From Streptomyces filipinensis (GTDB taxonomy: Bacteria; Actinomycetota; Actinomycetes; Streptomycetales; Streptomycetaceae), in the NCBI RefSeq assembly GCF_014649495.1, contig NZ_BMTD01000007.1, forward strand, positions 62,001 to 126,000: a stretch of DNA of 64,000 bases, in the 5' to 3' direction. Below the pieces are notes generated by a model. That model saw only the letters and a list, made by a program, of their open reading frames with translations. It was not told where the DNA came from and made no database searches. Below are positions 7,961 through 16,390 of this stretch, one piece after another. Position 1 is the stretch's first letter. Each line of letters opens with the position of its first letter. The position numbers and the translations under genes are program-made.

Positions 7961-10039
7961 TTGGCACGCAACAACCGCAGACGCCCGACCGGCGTACGAC
8001 GCGCGACCTTCGCAGCGGTCGCCCTGATGCTGGGCGGGGGCGGCCTCGTCGCGGCCAACGTCTACGCCTCGGCGACCGAGAGCTGGGGTGGCGGGTCCGG
8101 CGCGAACGGGACCGGCCACGTCCTGTCCACGGGCATGGCGACGATCGACTGCCCCGACGTCGGCAGCCGGCTCACCGCCGTACCGGACGCCGCCCGTTCC
8201 GACGTGGACCGCGAACTCGCCCTGCTGGACCGGCAGACGGCGGCGGCCTACCGGCAGCTGCAGCAGTCGGGTCAGGCCACGGGTCAGGCCGCCGGCTCCG
8301 TCGACGCCACGATCATGAACCCTCTGAAGGAGCAGCGGGCCGCGGCGATCGGGCGGATCGCCGACGCCGTCGACCGGGTGGGGGAGCGTCCGCAGGGCCT
8401 GGACGACCTGGCCGCCTGCACCCTGCGCCCCGGCGACGGCGCGGGTGCCGGTGCCGGTGCTCAGGCCACCGCCTCGCCGACCGGCGGTGCGCAGCAGACC
8501 GGCGCCGGGCAGGGCGGCAACGGGCCGGTCGTCTCCGACTACGCGGACATCACCTCCGTACAGCCGGGCCTGCCGGCACCGGCCCAGCAGGCCGGCGCCT
8601 CCCGCGGCACCTTCAGCTCCTCCTGCGGGGTCAACGCGAACGGCCTGTTCAACTCCGACAACGTGATCGTCGCGCCCGGCGTCTCCAACGGCGCCCACCA
8701 CTTCCACGACTACGTCGGCAACCAGGGCAACAACGCCTTCGCGAGCGACGACGACCTCGCCCGGGCCGGGACGAGCTGTGCCGACCAGGGCGACAAGTCC
8801 ACCTACTACTGGCCGGTGCTGCGCCTGCAGAACGGCACGCAGGAACGGGACGCCGCGTCCCCGGGCGGCGGCACGGAGGGCAACGCGGGTCAGATCGTCA
8901 CGCCCAAGCAGGTGACGCTGACGTTCGTGGGCAACCCGCGCGACAAGGTCACCGCCATGCCGCGGTTCCTGCGCGTCATCACCGGCGACGCCAAGGCCTT
9001 CGTCAACGGCCCCGGCAACGCCAACGCGTCCTGGAGCTGCACCGGTTACGAGGACCGGCAGCTGAAGGACAAGTACCCGCTGTGCCCGCCGGGCAGCGAC
9101 GTGGTGCGCAGCTTCCGGTTCCAGAGCTGCTGGGACGGCCGCAACATCGACAGCGCCAACCACCGTACCCATGTGGCCTTCACCGCCCCCGACGGCTCCT
9201 GTCCGGCCGGCTTCCGCGCCATTCCGCAGCTCGTGCAGCGCATCGTCTACGACGTCAAGGCGCCGAGCCTCCAGGACGGCGGCCGTACGGTTCCGCTCTT
9301 CGCGGTCGACTCCTTCCCCGAGCAACTGCACAAGCCCGTCACCGACCACGGCGACTTCATCAACGTCTTCGACGAGGACCTGATGCGCGAGATGGTCGAC
9401 TGCATCAACTCCGGCCGCACCTGCGGCCCCGGCGGTGACGGCTCCGGTACGACGCCGGCGCCCACGGCGAGTTCCGGCACCGGCACGACGACCGCCCCGG
9501 GCGGCGGTACGACGGAGCAGCCCGGCGGCACGGCCACCGCCGCGCCGGCACCCACGGCGTCCGGGCCCACGGCGTCCGGGCCCACCGAGAAGCCGAGGAC
9601 CGACGCGACGATCACACCGCACCACCCCACCCGGCACGACCAGCCCACCCCGCAGGACCGCCCCACCCGGCAGGGCCGGCCCGCCGAGCAGCACAAGCCC
9701 ACGGACCAGGGCTCGCCCGCCCAGCAGGACCGGTCCACCAGCCCGGCCCCGTCCACCCGGCACCACGGCACCGGCAAGCAGAGCGGCTCGACCGGACCGG
9801 CACCGGCCACGTCCGCGCCCGACCAGTCCGCGCCCGTCCAGTCCCCGCCCACCCCGTCCGCACCCGCACAGGCCACCGCCGCCGGACATGTCCCGCCGGC
9901 CACCGCGCAGCCCGAACCCCAGGGCGGGCAGGGCGCACTCGCTCAGACCGGGGCGCATCTGTGGCCGGCGGCCCTCGGCATCCTGCTCGCCCTGTCGGGT
10001 CTGATCATGCTGCTCCGGGCCAGGCGTCTGCGGTACTGA
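7961..10039 (+). CDS. DUF1996 protein, cell-wall anchored by class E sortase signal
   Basis: The 692-residue protein starts with a Sec/Tat-like signal (RRRPTGVRRATFAAVALMLGGGGLVAANVYASA). A region of about 170 residues follows, then a DUF1996 domain (about 210-490) with the typical NGAHHFHDYVGN near residue 247 and FRFQSCWDGRNIDSANHRTH further on. Residues about 495-655 are a Thr/Pro/Ala-rich wall-spanning linker. The C-terminus has LAQTG (660-664), a hydrophobic helix and RARRLRY. This is the LAxTG sorting signal that Streptomyces class E sortases cleave. The start is TTG with GGGG 8-9 bases upstream, and no better start is in frame. Surface exposure is well supported; the catalytic role of DUF1996 is unknown. 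Confidence 0.9.
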   Translation: MARNNRRRPTGVRRATFAAVALMLGGGGLVAANVYASATESWGGGSGANGTGHVLSTGMATIDCPDVGSRLTAVPDAARSDVDRELALLDRQTAAAYRQLQQSGQATGQAAGSVDATIMNPLKEQRAAAIGRIADAVDRVGERPQGLDDLAACTLRPGDGAGAGAGAQATASPTGGAQQTGAGQGGNGPVVSDYADITSVQPGLPAPAQQAGASRGTFSSSCGVNANGLFNSDNVIVAPGVSNGAHHFHDYVGNQGNNAFASDDDLARAGTSCADQGDKSTYYWPVLRLQNGTQERDAASPGGGTEGNAGQIVTPKQVTLTFVGNPRDKVTAMPRFLRVITGDAKAFVNGPGNANASWSCTGYEDRQLKDKYPLCPPGSDVVRSFRFQSCWDGRNIDSANHRTHVAFTAPDGSCPAGFRAIPQLVQRIVYDVKAPSLQDGGRTVPLFAVDSFPEQLHKPVTDHGDFINVFDEDLMREMVDCINSGRTCGPGGDGSGTTPAPTASSGTGTTTAPGGGTTEQPGGTATAAPAPTASGPTASGPTEKPRTDATITPHHPTRHDQPTPQDRPTRQGRPAEQHKPTDQGSPAQQDRSTSPAPSTRHHGTGKQSGSTGPAPATSAPDQSAPVQSPPTPSAPAQATAAGHVPPATAQPEPQGGQGALAQTGAHLWPAALGILLALSGLIMLLRARRLRY

Positions 10040-10129
10040 CCGCCCCCGCCCGCGCCGGCCGAACGCCGCGCGGCGGCCCGCTCCCCGCGGTGGGCCGCCG
10101 CGCCGTGCGCGGAGCAGCACCACGACCGT

Positions 10130-10163
10130 GGGCTGAGCGCTGCCCCGCGGCCGCGCTCAGCCC
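10130..10163. terminator. Hairpin between convergent genes
   Basis: Arms of 11 bases (GGGCTGAGCGC 10130-10140 and its complement 10153-10163) pair perfectly across 12 bases. The right arm overlaps the stop of the minus-strand lipoprotein gene. It can terminate transcripts from both sides. Confidence 0.65.
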
Positions 10164-10849
10164 AGCTTGAGCGTCCGCTTCGCGAGTTCGTACGCCGGCC
10201 GCATGGCGTCGTGCTCCTCGCTGTCCATGCCGCCCAGGTGCAGCACGACCGGACCGTCGGGTGTGCTGACCGCGAAGGCGGTCTCCTTCTTGGTCTCCTC
10301 CAGGAGCTTGCTGGTGTAGAGGTACTCCACCTCCACGCCGCGCAGTCCGCCGCCCGTCCTGACGGAGCGGTACTTCTCCTTGCTGACGTTGTCCTCCGCG
10401 GCGACGAACCGGCGCAGCACATCGCCCGCGTCCGCGTCCCCCGGCTTGCCGGTCCACACCCGCAGGAAGCCGATGTGACCCGCCGGCTTCGCGTCGATCT
10501 CACAGGCCGTGGTGACCGGTCCCTGGCGCAGGAACGCGTCGGCGAACGCCCCGCTCAGGTCGCCGTCGGAGCCCTTCGAGGTCTTCGACAGTTCCTTCTC
10601 GGCGTCGACCGCCCTGGCCTTCCAGCCCTTGGCGACGGCGAAACGGACGGGCAGTTCGCAGCGGGAACCGGCCGCGCCGATCGAACCGCCGCTCGCCGTC
10701 GCCCCGGTCCCTTCGCCGCCGGCGCTCGCCAAGGCGCCGGAAGCGCTCTTCGCGTCGCCGTCCGGCGACTTCGCGCATCCGCCGAGCACCGCCGCCAGTG
10801 CCACCGCCAGGACCACTCCGCCCCGCACGGACCCCACCCCGACCTGCAC
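10157..10849 (-). CDS. Secreted lipoprotein of unknown function
   Basis: The 230-residue protein begins with a lipoprotein signal, VLAVALAAVLGGC, with the lipobox cysteine at residue 25. A Gly/Ser/Ala-rich spacer follows. The mature part (about 70-230) is a single alpha/beta domain containing CELPVRFAVAKGWKA, two cysteines (one in TTACEID) and DGPVVLHLGGMDSEEHDAM. I do not recognise the family beyond Streptomyces-type lipoproteins. Translation starts at GTG with an AGGAGG-type site upstream. It should be anchored to the outer face of the membrane by acylated Cys25. It stands alone, converging with the DUF1996 gene. Confidence 0.85.
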   Translation of the reverse strand: MQVGVGSVRGGVVLAVALAAVLGGCAKSPDGDAKSASGALASAGGEGTGATASGGSIGAAGSRCELPVRFAVAKGWKARAVDAEKELSKTSKGSDGDLSGAFADAFLRQGPVTTACEIDAKPAGHIGFLRVWTGKPGDADAGDVLRRFVAAEDNVSKEKYRSVRTGGGLRGVEVEYLYTSKLLEETKKETAFAVSTPDGPVVLHLGGMDSEEHDAMRPAYELAKRTLKLG

Positions 10850-10937
10850 CTACCTCTCCCCTCCTGTTCAGGAGGCGCCACTGTAACCGAGGGCACCGAC
10901 AGGGCGGCGCGCACCGGCGCGCGCCGCCCGGCCCGGG

Positions 10938-11882
10938 TCAGCCCGTGACGAGTGCCCTGCAGTAGACCGTGGAGCTGTGCCGGACGGTCATGCCCAGGCG
11001 CTGGTAGAGCGGGAGCGCGCCGGCACCGGAGTGGGTCCACAGGGTGCAGGCCGGCCTGCCCCGGCGGTGGAAGGTGCGGAACGCCTCCCACAGCAGCGTG
11101 CGGGCGATGCCCCGGCCGCGGTGGTCGCGCCGTACCGCGACCCGCTCGACGTAGCCCTCGTCGTGGTCCGGCACGTCCAGTGACAGCACCGCCCCGACCA
11201 TCTGGCCGTCGGCGAGGGCCACCGGTGAGGCCGCCGGCAGGAACGTGGCCCGTTCGACGGTGTGCCGGGCCCACTCCGCGTAGCTCTTCCGCCGCGGCTG
11301 CCACTCGTCGAACGCGTCCTCGGTGAGCTGGTAGGCGGCCGGTTCGTCGCCGGGCCGGAACGGACGTACGGTGATGCCCGCCGGCGGGCCGGGCATAGCC
11401 GGTTCCCGCGGCAGCGCGATCTCCAGCAGCCATTCGGTGACCAGCCGGGAGTACCCGCCGGCGCGCAGGAGCGCGGTCCCGGCGCCGTCGCTGTCGGAGA
11501 CCGTCTGCGCGAGCCGGTCGCCGCCCAGGTCCCGCGCCCGGGTCTCGGCCCAGGTGAGCAGCCCGCTGCCGAGGCCCCGCCCCTGGTGCGCGGGGTGCAC
11601 ATGGACCCTGGCCCGATGTCCCCTGACCCAGCCGTACCCGGCCGGCCCGCCCGCGCGGTCGCACACGAGCAGGGTGTCCTCCCGCGGGCGCAGGCCGGGC
11701 AGTGTCAGTTCGGCGCTGATCCGGTCGGCACCGGTCAGGGCGCGGCCGTCCAGCGCCCGCTCGCACGCGACGACCAGCCGGTGGACCGCGGCCGCGTCGG
11801 CCGTCGTCACCGGCCGGCACCGGTAGCCGGCCGGCAGCCACCGCGGGCGAAGGCCGGACCCCAGTGCACCCGTGCCGGTCAC
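10938..11882 (-). CDS. Tandem GNAT acetyltransferase
   Basis: The 314 residues contain two GNAT folds. The first (about 15-155) has the acetyl-CoA loop VHPAHQGRGLGSGLL. The second (about 165-310) has VRRDHRGRGIARTLLWEAF and ends with LYQRLGMTVRHSSTVY, the usual beta-bulge and final strand. Both Q/RxxGxG/A loops look intact. Tandem GNATs include mycothiol synthase MshD, but the overall sequence is not clearly MshD, so the acceptor is unknown. It is cytosolic. It is divergent from the flavodoxin-like gene, with about 100 bases between starts. Confidence 0.88.
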   Translation of the reverse strand: MTGTGALGSGLRPRWLPAGYRCRPVTTADAAAVHRLVVACERALDGRALTGADRISAELTLPGLRPREDTLLVCDRAGGPAGYGWVRGHRARVHVHPAHQGRGLGSGLLTWAETRARDLGGDRLAQTVSDSDGAGTALLRAGGYSRLVTEWLLEIALPREPAMPGPPAGITVRPFRPGDEPAAYQLTEDAFDEWQPRRKSYAEWARHTVERATFLPAASPVALADGQMVGAVLSLDVPDHDEGYVERVAVRRDHRGRGIARTLLWEAFRTFHRRGRPACTLWTHSGAGALPLYQRLGMTVRHSSTVYCRALVTG

Positions 11883-11985
11883 GGCAGTCCCTCCCGTCCA
11901 TCCCGTGCCCAGGCTCTACCCCGCCGTGCCCGCCGCCACGCCCGCCGTTTGCGGGGCGCCGCGGGCGCACGGCAGGGTGCGGGGT

Positions 11986-12444
11986 GTGCCTACCTTGCTG
12001 ATCGTCCATCACACCCCGTCACCCCACTGCCAGGCGCTGTTCGAGGCCGTCGTCTCCGGCGCCACGACACCGGAGATCGAGGGCGTCCGCGTGATCCGGC
12101 GGGCGGCCCTGTCCGCCACCGCCGCCGACGTCCTCGAAGCCGACGGCTATCTGCTCGGCACACCGGCGAACCTCGGCTACATGTCCGGCGCGCTGAAGCA
12201 TTTCTTCGACCAGATCTACTACCCCTGCCTCGACGAGACCCGTGGCCGTCCCTTCGGCTACTACGTCCACGGCGGCAATGACGTCACGGGCGCCGTCCGC
12301 GCCATCGAGGCCGTCACCACCGGCCTCGGCTGGCGCCGCGCGGCCGACGCGGTGACCGTCACCGGCGAGCCGGGCAAGGCCGGGACGCAGGCGTGCTGGG
12401 AGCTGGGGGCCACGGTCGCGGCGGGGCTGATGCCCGGCGCATGA
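11986..12444 (+). CDS. Flavodoxin-like / NADPH-dependent FMN reductase family protein
   Basis: The 152-residue protein VPTLLIVHHTPSPHCQALFEAV begins with the first strand and phosphate-binding loop of a flavodoxin fold. It continues with DGYLLGTPANLGYMSGALKHFFDQIYYPCL and YYVHGGNDVTGAVRAIEAVTTGLGW, typical of flavodoxin/FMN-reductase family proteins that bind FMN. The likely start is GTG at 11986, directly before the first beta strand. An in-frame start at 11872 would add 38 low-complexity residues and run into the divergent GNAT promoter. It probably acts as a cytosolic electron carrier or quinone reductase. A strong hairpin follows the stop. Confidence 0.85.
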   Translation: MPTLLIVHHTPSPHCQALFEAVVSGATTPEIEGVRVIRRAALSATAADVLEADGYLLGTPANLGYMSGALKHFFDQIYYPCLDETRGRPFGYYVHGGNDVTGAVRAIEAVTTGLGWRRAADAVTVTGEPGKAGTQACWELGATVAAGLMPGA

Positions 12445-12770
12445 GGGACGCGCCGGGCCGTCCGGGCCAGGGCCGCAGGGCCGGTGCGGCCCTGCGGCCA
12501 CCGGAGTGACCGTCGCACCGTCACGCCCGGTGATCCGCGCGGCCCCGGGCCCGACGGCACCACCGGCGACCGCGAGCCCGGCACACCGGTGGTGAGCGCC
12601 CGTCAGCGCCCGGCCCGGGAGCGACGGCGATGCCCGTGCCCACCGGCCGCCTGGACGGATGAAGGTGCGGGCCCGCTGTCCCTGGCCGACGATGGGACCG
12701 GGGCCGCGCCCCGCCGGCGTGGCCGAAGCCCGTCGTTGTCGTCGAACGTCGTCGAGCCAGGGAGCGTCGG
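12445..12770. other. Intergenic region
   Basis: The 326 bases after the flavodoxin-like gene carry its terminator hairpin and otherwise GC-rich sequence with no supported gene. The promoter of the fusion gene that starts at 12771 should lie in its right half. Confidence 0.5.
12471..12499 (+). terminator. Terminator hairpin after flavodoxin-like gene
   Basis: GGCCGCAGGGCC (12471-12482) and its exact complement (12488-12499) form a 12-base stem with a five-base loop, 27 bases after the stop codon. Confidence 0.8.
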
Positions 12771-14939
12771 ATGCGAGCGGACGGCCACGCACCCGGACGG
12801 TCCGCGCCGGACGGCCAGGACGCAGGCGAGCTGCTGCGCCGGTGCGCGCGGGACCTGGCCGAGGTCGCCGAGGACATCCGCTCGGTGTCGGCCCGCACCG
12901 GTGGCGCGCTGCGGGCGGCACCCCTGAGGGCCTCCGCACGCCGCCACCCCCGGACCGCTCTCGCCGCCCGGTGGGCGCTGCTACGGGCCCTGACGCACAG
13001 GCACGGCCTCGGCGGCTCGGCGACCACCGTGCCGAAGGGCGTCGCCAGGGCGTTCGGCGCGGGCGGTGCGGTGCCCGGCCGGGAGAGCCTGGCCGTGCTG
13101 GTCGGCCTCGCCTCCCTGCGGCTGCGGATCGCGGCCCTGCTGGTCGACCACCCCGAGCTGGCGCGTGACCCGGGCATGCGCCGGCTGAGGGAGGCCGTCG
13201 ACCGAGGCCGCGACCCGGACGCCGTACGGGCCCTGCGCGCGCTGTTCCGGGACCGGGGCGCCCAGCGTGGCCTGTCGGGGCTCGCTCCGCTGCTGGCCGC
13301 ACTGCTCGCCCTGCGGGCCCTGCTGGAGGAGGACCCGGGGGCCGGCCGGACCGGCCGGCCGTTCGCGGCGCGGCGTGGGCCGTCCGCCGCGTCGCCCGAC
13401 GGCATCGGGGCCGCTCGCCTCGTGTCCGTGCCCAGGAGCGAGGGCGCCGCCGAGCCCGTCGGACTCACCGACCAGGAGAAGCAGTTCATCGCCACCGAGG
13501 GCTCCTTCCTCGGGTTCCTGCGCAACATCGAGGTGCTGTCCAGCAACGGGCGGATCCTCGTACAGAACGTGCGGGGCCCCGACGGGGTCGTCCGCTACGT
13601 CGTCCAGGCGCCCGGCACGGCACCGGGCCGCCCGCGCAACGACTCCCCACCGGACTACGTCGGTGCCTGGCGCGAGCTGTTCACGACCGACTCCTCCTGC
13701 ACCCGCTCGATCCTGGCCGCCCTGAAGGACTACGGCATCCCGCGCGGCGCCGACCTCGCGTTCGTCGGGCACGGCGAGGGCGGCACCGCGCTGCTGAACC
13801 TCGCCCACGACGCGGAGTTCTGCCGCAGCTACCGGGTCACGCACGTCGTCACCGTCGGCTCCCCGGCCGGCACCAGGGAGCCCGCCGACCCGCGCACCTG
13901 GATCGCGCACATCACCAACCAGCACGACCCCGTGCCCGTCCCGGACGACCGGAACACGACCCCCCGCCTCGACCCGCATCCGCACCGGTACGAGGTCGCC
14001 TACCCCGGGCCCACCCGGGAGTTCCCGCTGTGCCACATGCTCCGCGAGTACATCGAGCACCTGCGCACGGTCGTCCCGGAGGCCCGCGAGAGAGTCGACG
14101 AGGCACTCGCGGCCTACCGGGGCCCCGTCGTGCGCACCCGGGCCTACCAGCCCCGGGACCGCGCCCACCCGCCCGAGGGCCATCCCTTCCTCACCCTGCC
14201 CACCAGCCCGTCCCCCACGACGGTCGGCCCCGTCGAGGTGCCGGTGCGCTCCTACGACTCCGCCGTCGCCCACCTCTGCTACCCCGTCCGCGCCGACGCG
14301 GCGCGCGGTCTGCTGCCCGGCGGCACCTGGCTCACCCCGAGCCGGCTGGGCCGGCGGGCCCTCGCCGTGCTGTCGCTGTACGAGCACCGCTGCACCACGA
14401 TCGGCCCCTACACCGAGATCGCCCTGTCCGTCCTGGTCGACGACCTGTGGCGGCCCCGCCCGTACGACCTCGCCGTGGACCCGCTGCGCCGCGCCGACCT
14501 GCGGCGCACCGGCCGCTACGTGCTCTGCCTCGCCGTCACCAGCGAGGAGGCCCGCGTGGTCGCCCGGGAGATCTGGGGCCAGCCCGCGATGCGGACGACC
14601 GCCGAGGCCGACCTGACGGGCCGGCGGATCGACGTACGGTCCCGGGACCTCGGACTCGCCGTGACCGGCCGGCTCGGGCCGGGCGTCCGCTGCCCGGAGG
14701 CCGACTGGGTCCTCTACGGCCGCCGGGGCGAGAGCACCGTACGCACCCTGGTCCGGACCCACGGCAGGCCGCGGCTGCACCCCGGCACCGGCGTGCGGCT
14801 GCGGCTGGGCACCGCGGCGGCCGAACCCCTCGCCGGACAGCTGCGCCGGCTCGGCCTCGACACGGCCAGGCCCCTGTTCGTCCTCGCCTGTCCCCAGTTC
14901 CTGGCCCACCGCAGCGCCGGCGCCCTGCTGCCGCGCTGA
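12771..14939 (+). CDS. Fusion of alpha/beta-hydrolase-like and acetoacetate-decarboxylase-like domains (probable double pseudoenzyme)
   Basis: The 722-residue protein has three parts. Residues 1-220 are helical, with charged heptad-like stretches. Residues about 230-470 form a lipase-like alpha/beta-hydrolase fold (DLAFVGHGEGGTALLNLAH, VVTVGSPAG, ITNQHDPVPVPD, CHMLREYIEHL). The nucleophile elbow reads G-H-G-E-G, so the usual Ser is Gly335. Residues about 490-715 resemble acetoacetate decarboxylase (HLCYPVRADAARGLLPGG, IGPYTEIALSVLVDD, SEEARVVAREIWGQPAM). The Schiff-base Lys of that family falls at Ala606. Both domains therefore look non-catalytic in the classical sense. No signal peptide is visible. 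A small helical protein follows 35 bases downstream. The role may be ligand binding or scaffolding; that is inference. Confidence 0.8.
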   Translation: MRADGHAPGRSAPDGQDAGELLRRCARDLAEVAEDIRSVSARTGGALRAAPLRASARRHPRTALAARWALLRALTHRHGLGGSATTVPKGVARAFGAGGAVPGRESLAVLVGLASLRLRIAALLVDHPELARDPGMRRLREAVDRGRDPDAVRALRALFRDRGAQRGLSGLAPLLAALLALRALLEEDPGAGRTGRPFAARRGPSAASPDGIGAARLVSVPRSEGAAEPVGLTDQEKQFIATEGSFLGFLRNIEVLSSNGRILVQNVRGPDGVVRYVVQAPGTAPGRPRNDSPPDYVGAWRELFTTDSSCTRSILAALKDYGIPRGADLAFVGHGEGGTALLNLAHDAEFCRSYRVTHVVTVGSPAGTREPADPRTWIAHITNQHDPVPVPDDRNTTPRLDPHPHRYEVAYPGPTREFPLCHMLREYIEHLRTVVPEARERVDEALAAYRGPVVRTRAYQPRDRAHPPEGHPFLTLPTSPSPTTVGPVEVPVRSYDSAVAHLCYPVRADAARGLLPGGTWLTPSRLGRRALAVLSLYEHRCTTIGPYTEIALSVLVDDLWRPRPYDLAVDPLRRADLRRTGRYVLCLAVTSEEARVVAREIWGQPAMRTTAEADLTGRRIDVRSRDLGLAVTGRLGPGVRCPEADWVLYGRRGESTVRTLVRTHGRPRLHPGTGVRLRLGTAAAEPLAGQLRRLGLDTARPLFVLACPQFLAHRSAGALLPR

Positions 14940-14974
14940 CGACCCCTACCCTGCCCCGTCGAGTGGGAGCCGCC

Positions 14975-15274
14975 ATGGTGACCGAGTCCCCCCGAGCGAC
15001 CACGGCCTCGGCCGGTGAACTCCTCGCCCGCGCCGCCATGTTGCGTGCCGACGCCGGCCTCATGGACGGCTGTGCCCGGAAGCTGCTCGCCACCGCCGCC
15101 GCCCTCAGCGGCTGCGCCGCGGCACCCGGGGGCACCCGCCCCGCCCTGGAGCGCCAGGCCGCCGCGTGCACCACCGCGGCGGATCAACTGCGCCGTGCCG
15201 CCCGCGCGTTGGAGGTCCACGCACGGGCCGGGGTGGGGAAGCCGGGGACCGGGCCCTCGGCCGCCCGGCGGTGA
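14975..15274 (+). CDS. Small helical hypothetical protein
   Basis: This 99-residue protein (MVTESPRATTASAGELLARAAMLRADAGLMDGCARKLLATAAALSGCAA) is almost wholly alpha-helical, with Ala-rich amphipathic segments and three to four cysteines. I do not recognise it. A GTGGGAG site 7 bases before the ATG and the GC3-biased frame support it. It follows the fusion gene by 35 bases and is probably co-transcribed, so it may be a partner of that protein. No secretion signal is present. Confidence 0.65.
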   Translation: MVTESPRATTASAGELLARAAMLRADAGLMDGCARKLLATAAALSGCAAAPGGTRPALERQAAACTTAADQLRRAARALEVHARAGVGKPGTGPSAARR

Positions 15275-15481
15275 CCCGGCCGAGTGTGCCGCTCTCCGTC
15301 CGGCGGGGCGCGTCGTGATGACGCGGCCGCCCGCCCCGTTCCTCTCAGCGGACCCGCTCGGCCGCCGCGCGGGTGAGGTGGCGGCGCGGTGTGGCGGCGC
15401 AACACCGCCTCCGCCGAGCTGATGCGCCGCAACGGCTCACTCCCTTCGGGGCGGCATTTCGCAGCATATGTCCGCAGCGCC

Positions 15482-15509
15482 GGTCCGGCACGGCCGACCG
15501 GGCCGGACC
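15482..15509. terminator. Weak hairpin between convergent genes
   Basis: GGTCCGGC (15482-15489) pairs with GCCGGACC (15502-15509) in the 249-base gap between the small helical protein and the convergent methyltransferase. The 8-base stem could terminate either transcript. Confidence 0.4.
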
Positions 15510-15523
15510 CCGTACCCGCCGCG

Positions 15524-16321
15524 TCAGGGCTTGCGGGCCACCCCCACGTACACCGGCTGTTCCGCCACGACCCGCATGCCCGGCTCCGGGAGCCAGCGCG
15601 TGGCCGGCACGACACCCGGTTCGTACACGTCGAGGCCGTCGAAGAACCGGGTCACCTCGGCGAGCGAACGGGCCTGGACCGGGGTGCCGCCGGCGCGGTA
15701 GACCGCCACGATCCGCTCCCGTAGCTCCGGGTCGAACTCGGCGCTGCCGTGGGACAACAGTAGATGGCTGCCGGAGGGCAGCGGCTCCAGCAACGTGCGC
15801 ACGACACCGTGCGGATCCTGCTCGTCGGTGACGAACGGCAGCAGCGCGATCAGGGAGAGGGCGACGGGCCGGGTGAGGTCCAGATGCTCGCGGGCGCACT
15901 CCACGATCCGCTCCGGTTCCCGGACGTCGGCGTGCACATAGGCGGTACGGCCCTCGGGCGTGCCGCGGAGCAGGGCTTCGGCGTGCCGGAGAACGATCGG
16001 GTCGTTGTCCGCGTACACCACGCGGGCGCTCGGGGCGACGGCCTGGACGATCTGGTGCAGATTCGGCTCGGTGGGGATCCCGGTGCCCACGTCCAGGAAC
16101 TGGTCGACGCCCTGACGGGCGACGAAGCGGACGGCCCGGTGCATGAACTCGCGGTTGGCCCAGGCCGTGTCCTTGACACCCGGGAAGAGCTCCAGCACTC
16201 GCTGCGCGGCCTCGGCGTCGACCGGGTAGTGGTCCTTGCCGTCCAGGAACCAGTCGTACATCCGGGCCGAGTGCGGCTTGCCGGTGTCGATGCGCTCCGG
16301 GCTGAATCCGGTGTCTGTCAC
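15524..16321 (-). CDS. SAM-dependent methyltransferase, DUF574 family
   Basis: The 265-residue protein has the DUF574 start (RIDTGKPHSARMYDWFLDGKDHYPVD), a SAM-binding motif I (FLDVGTGIPTEPNLHQIVQAV) and an acidic loop (VVYADNDPIVL). It ends VYVGVARKP. DUF574 enzymes are abundant in Streptomyces, often beside XRE/DUF5753 regulators, and their substrates are unknown. It is a clear paralog of the protein encoded at 20298-21113. The two copies flank the ATPase/XRE pair. The GNAT gene lies 69 bases upstream on the same strand. Confidence 0.9.
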   Translation of the reverse strand: MTDTGFSPERIDTGKPHSARMYDWFLDGKDHYPVDAEAAQRVLELFPGVKDTAWANREFMHRAVRFVARQGVDQFLDVGTGIPTEPNLHQIVQAVAPSARVVYADNDPIVLRHAEALLRGTPEGRTAYVHADVREPERIVECAREHLDLTRPVALSLIALLPFVTDEQDPHGVVRTLLEPLPSGSHLLLSHGSAEFDPELRERIVAVYRAGGTPVQARSLAEVTRFFDGLDVYEPGVVPATRWLPEPGMRVVAEQPVYVGVARKP

Positions 16322-16390
16322 GTCGGCTCTCCGTGAAAAGTGGGGGGTGGATGGCGCACGCCGCTGGTCGGGCGTCGCGTGAGCGGGTGG

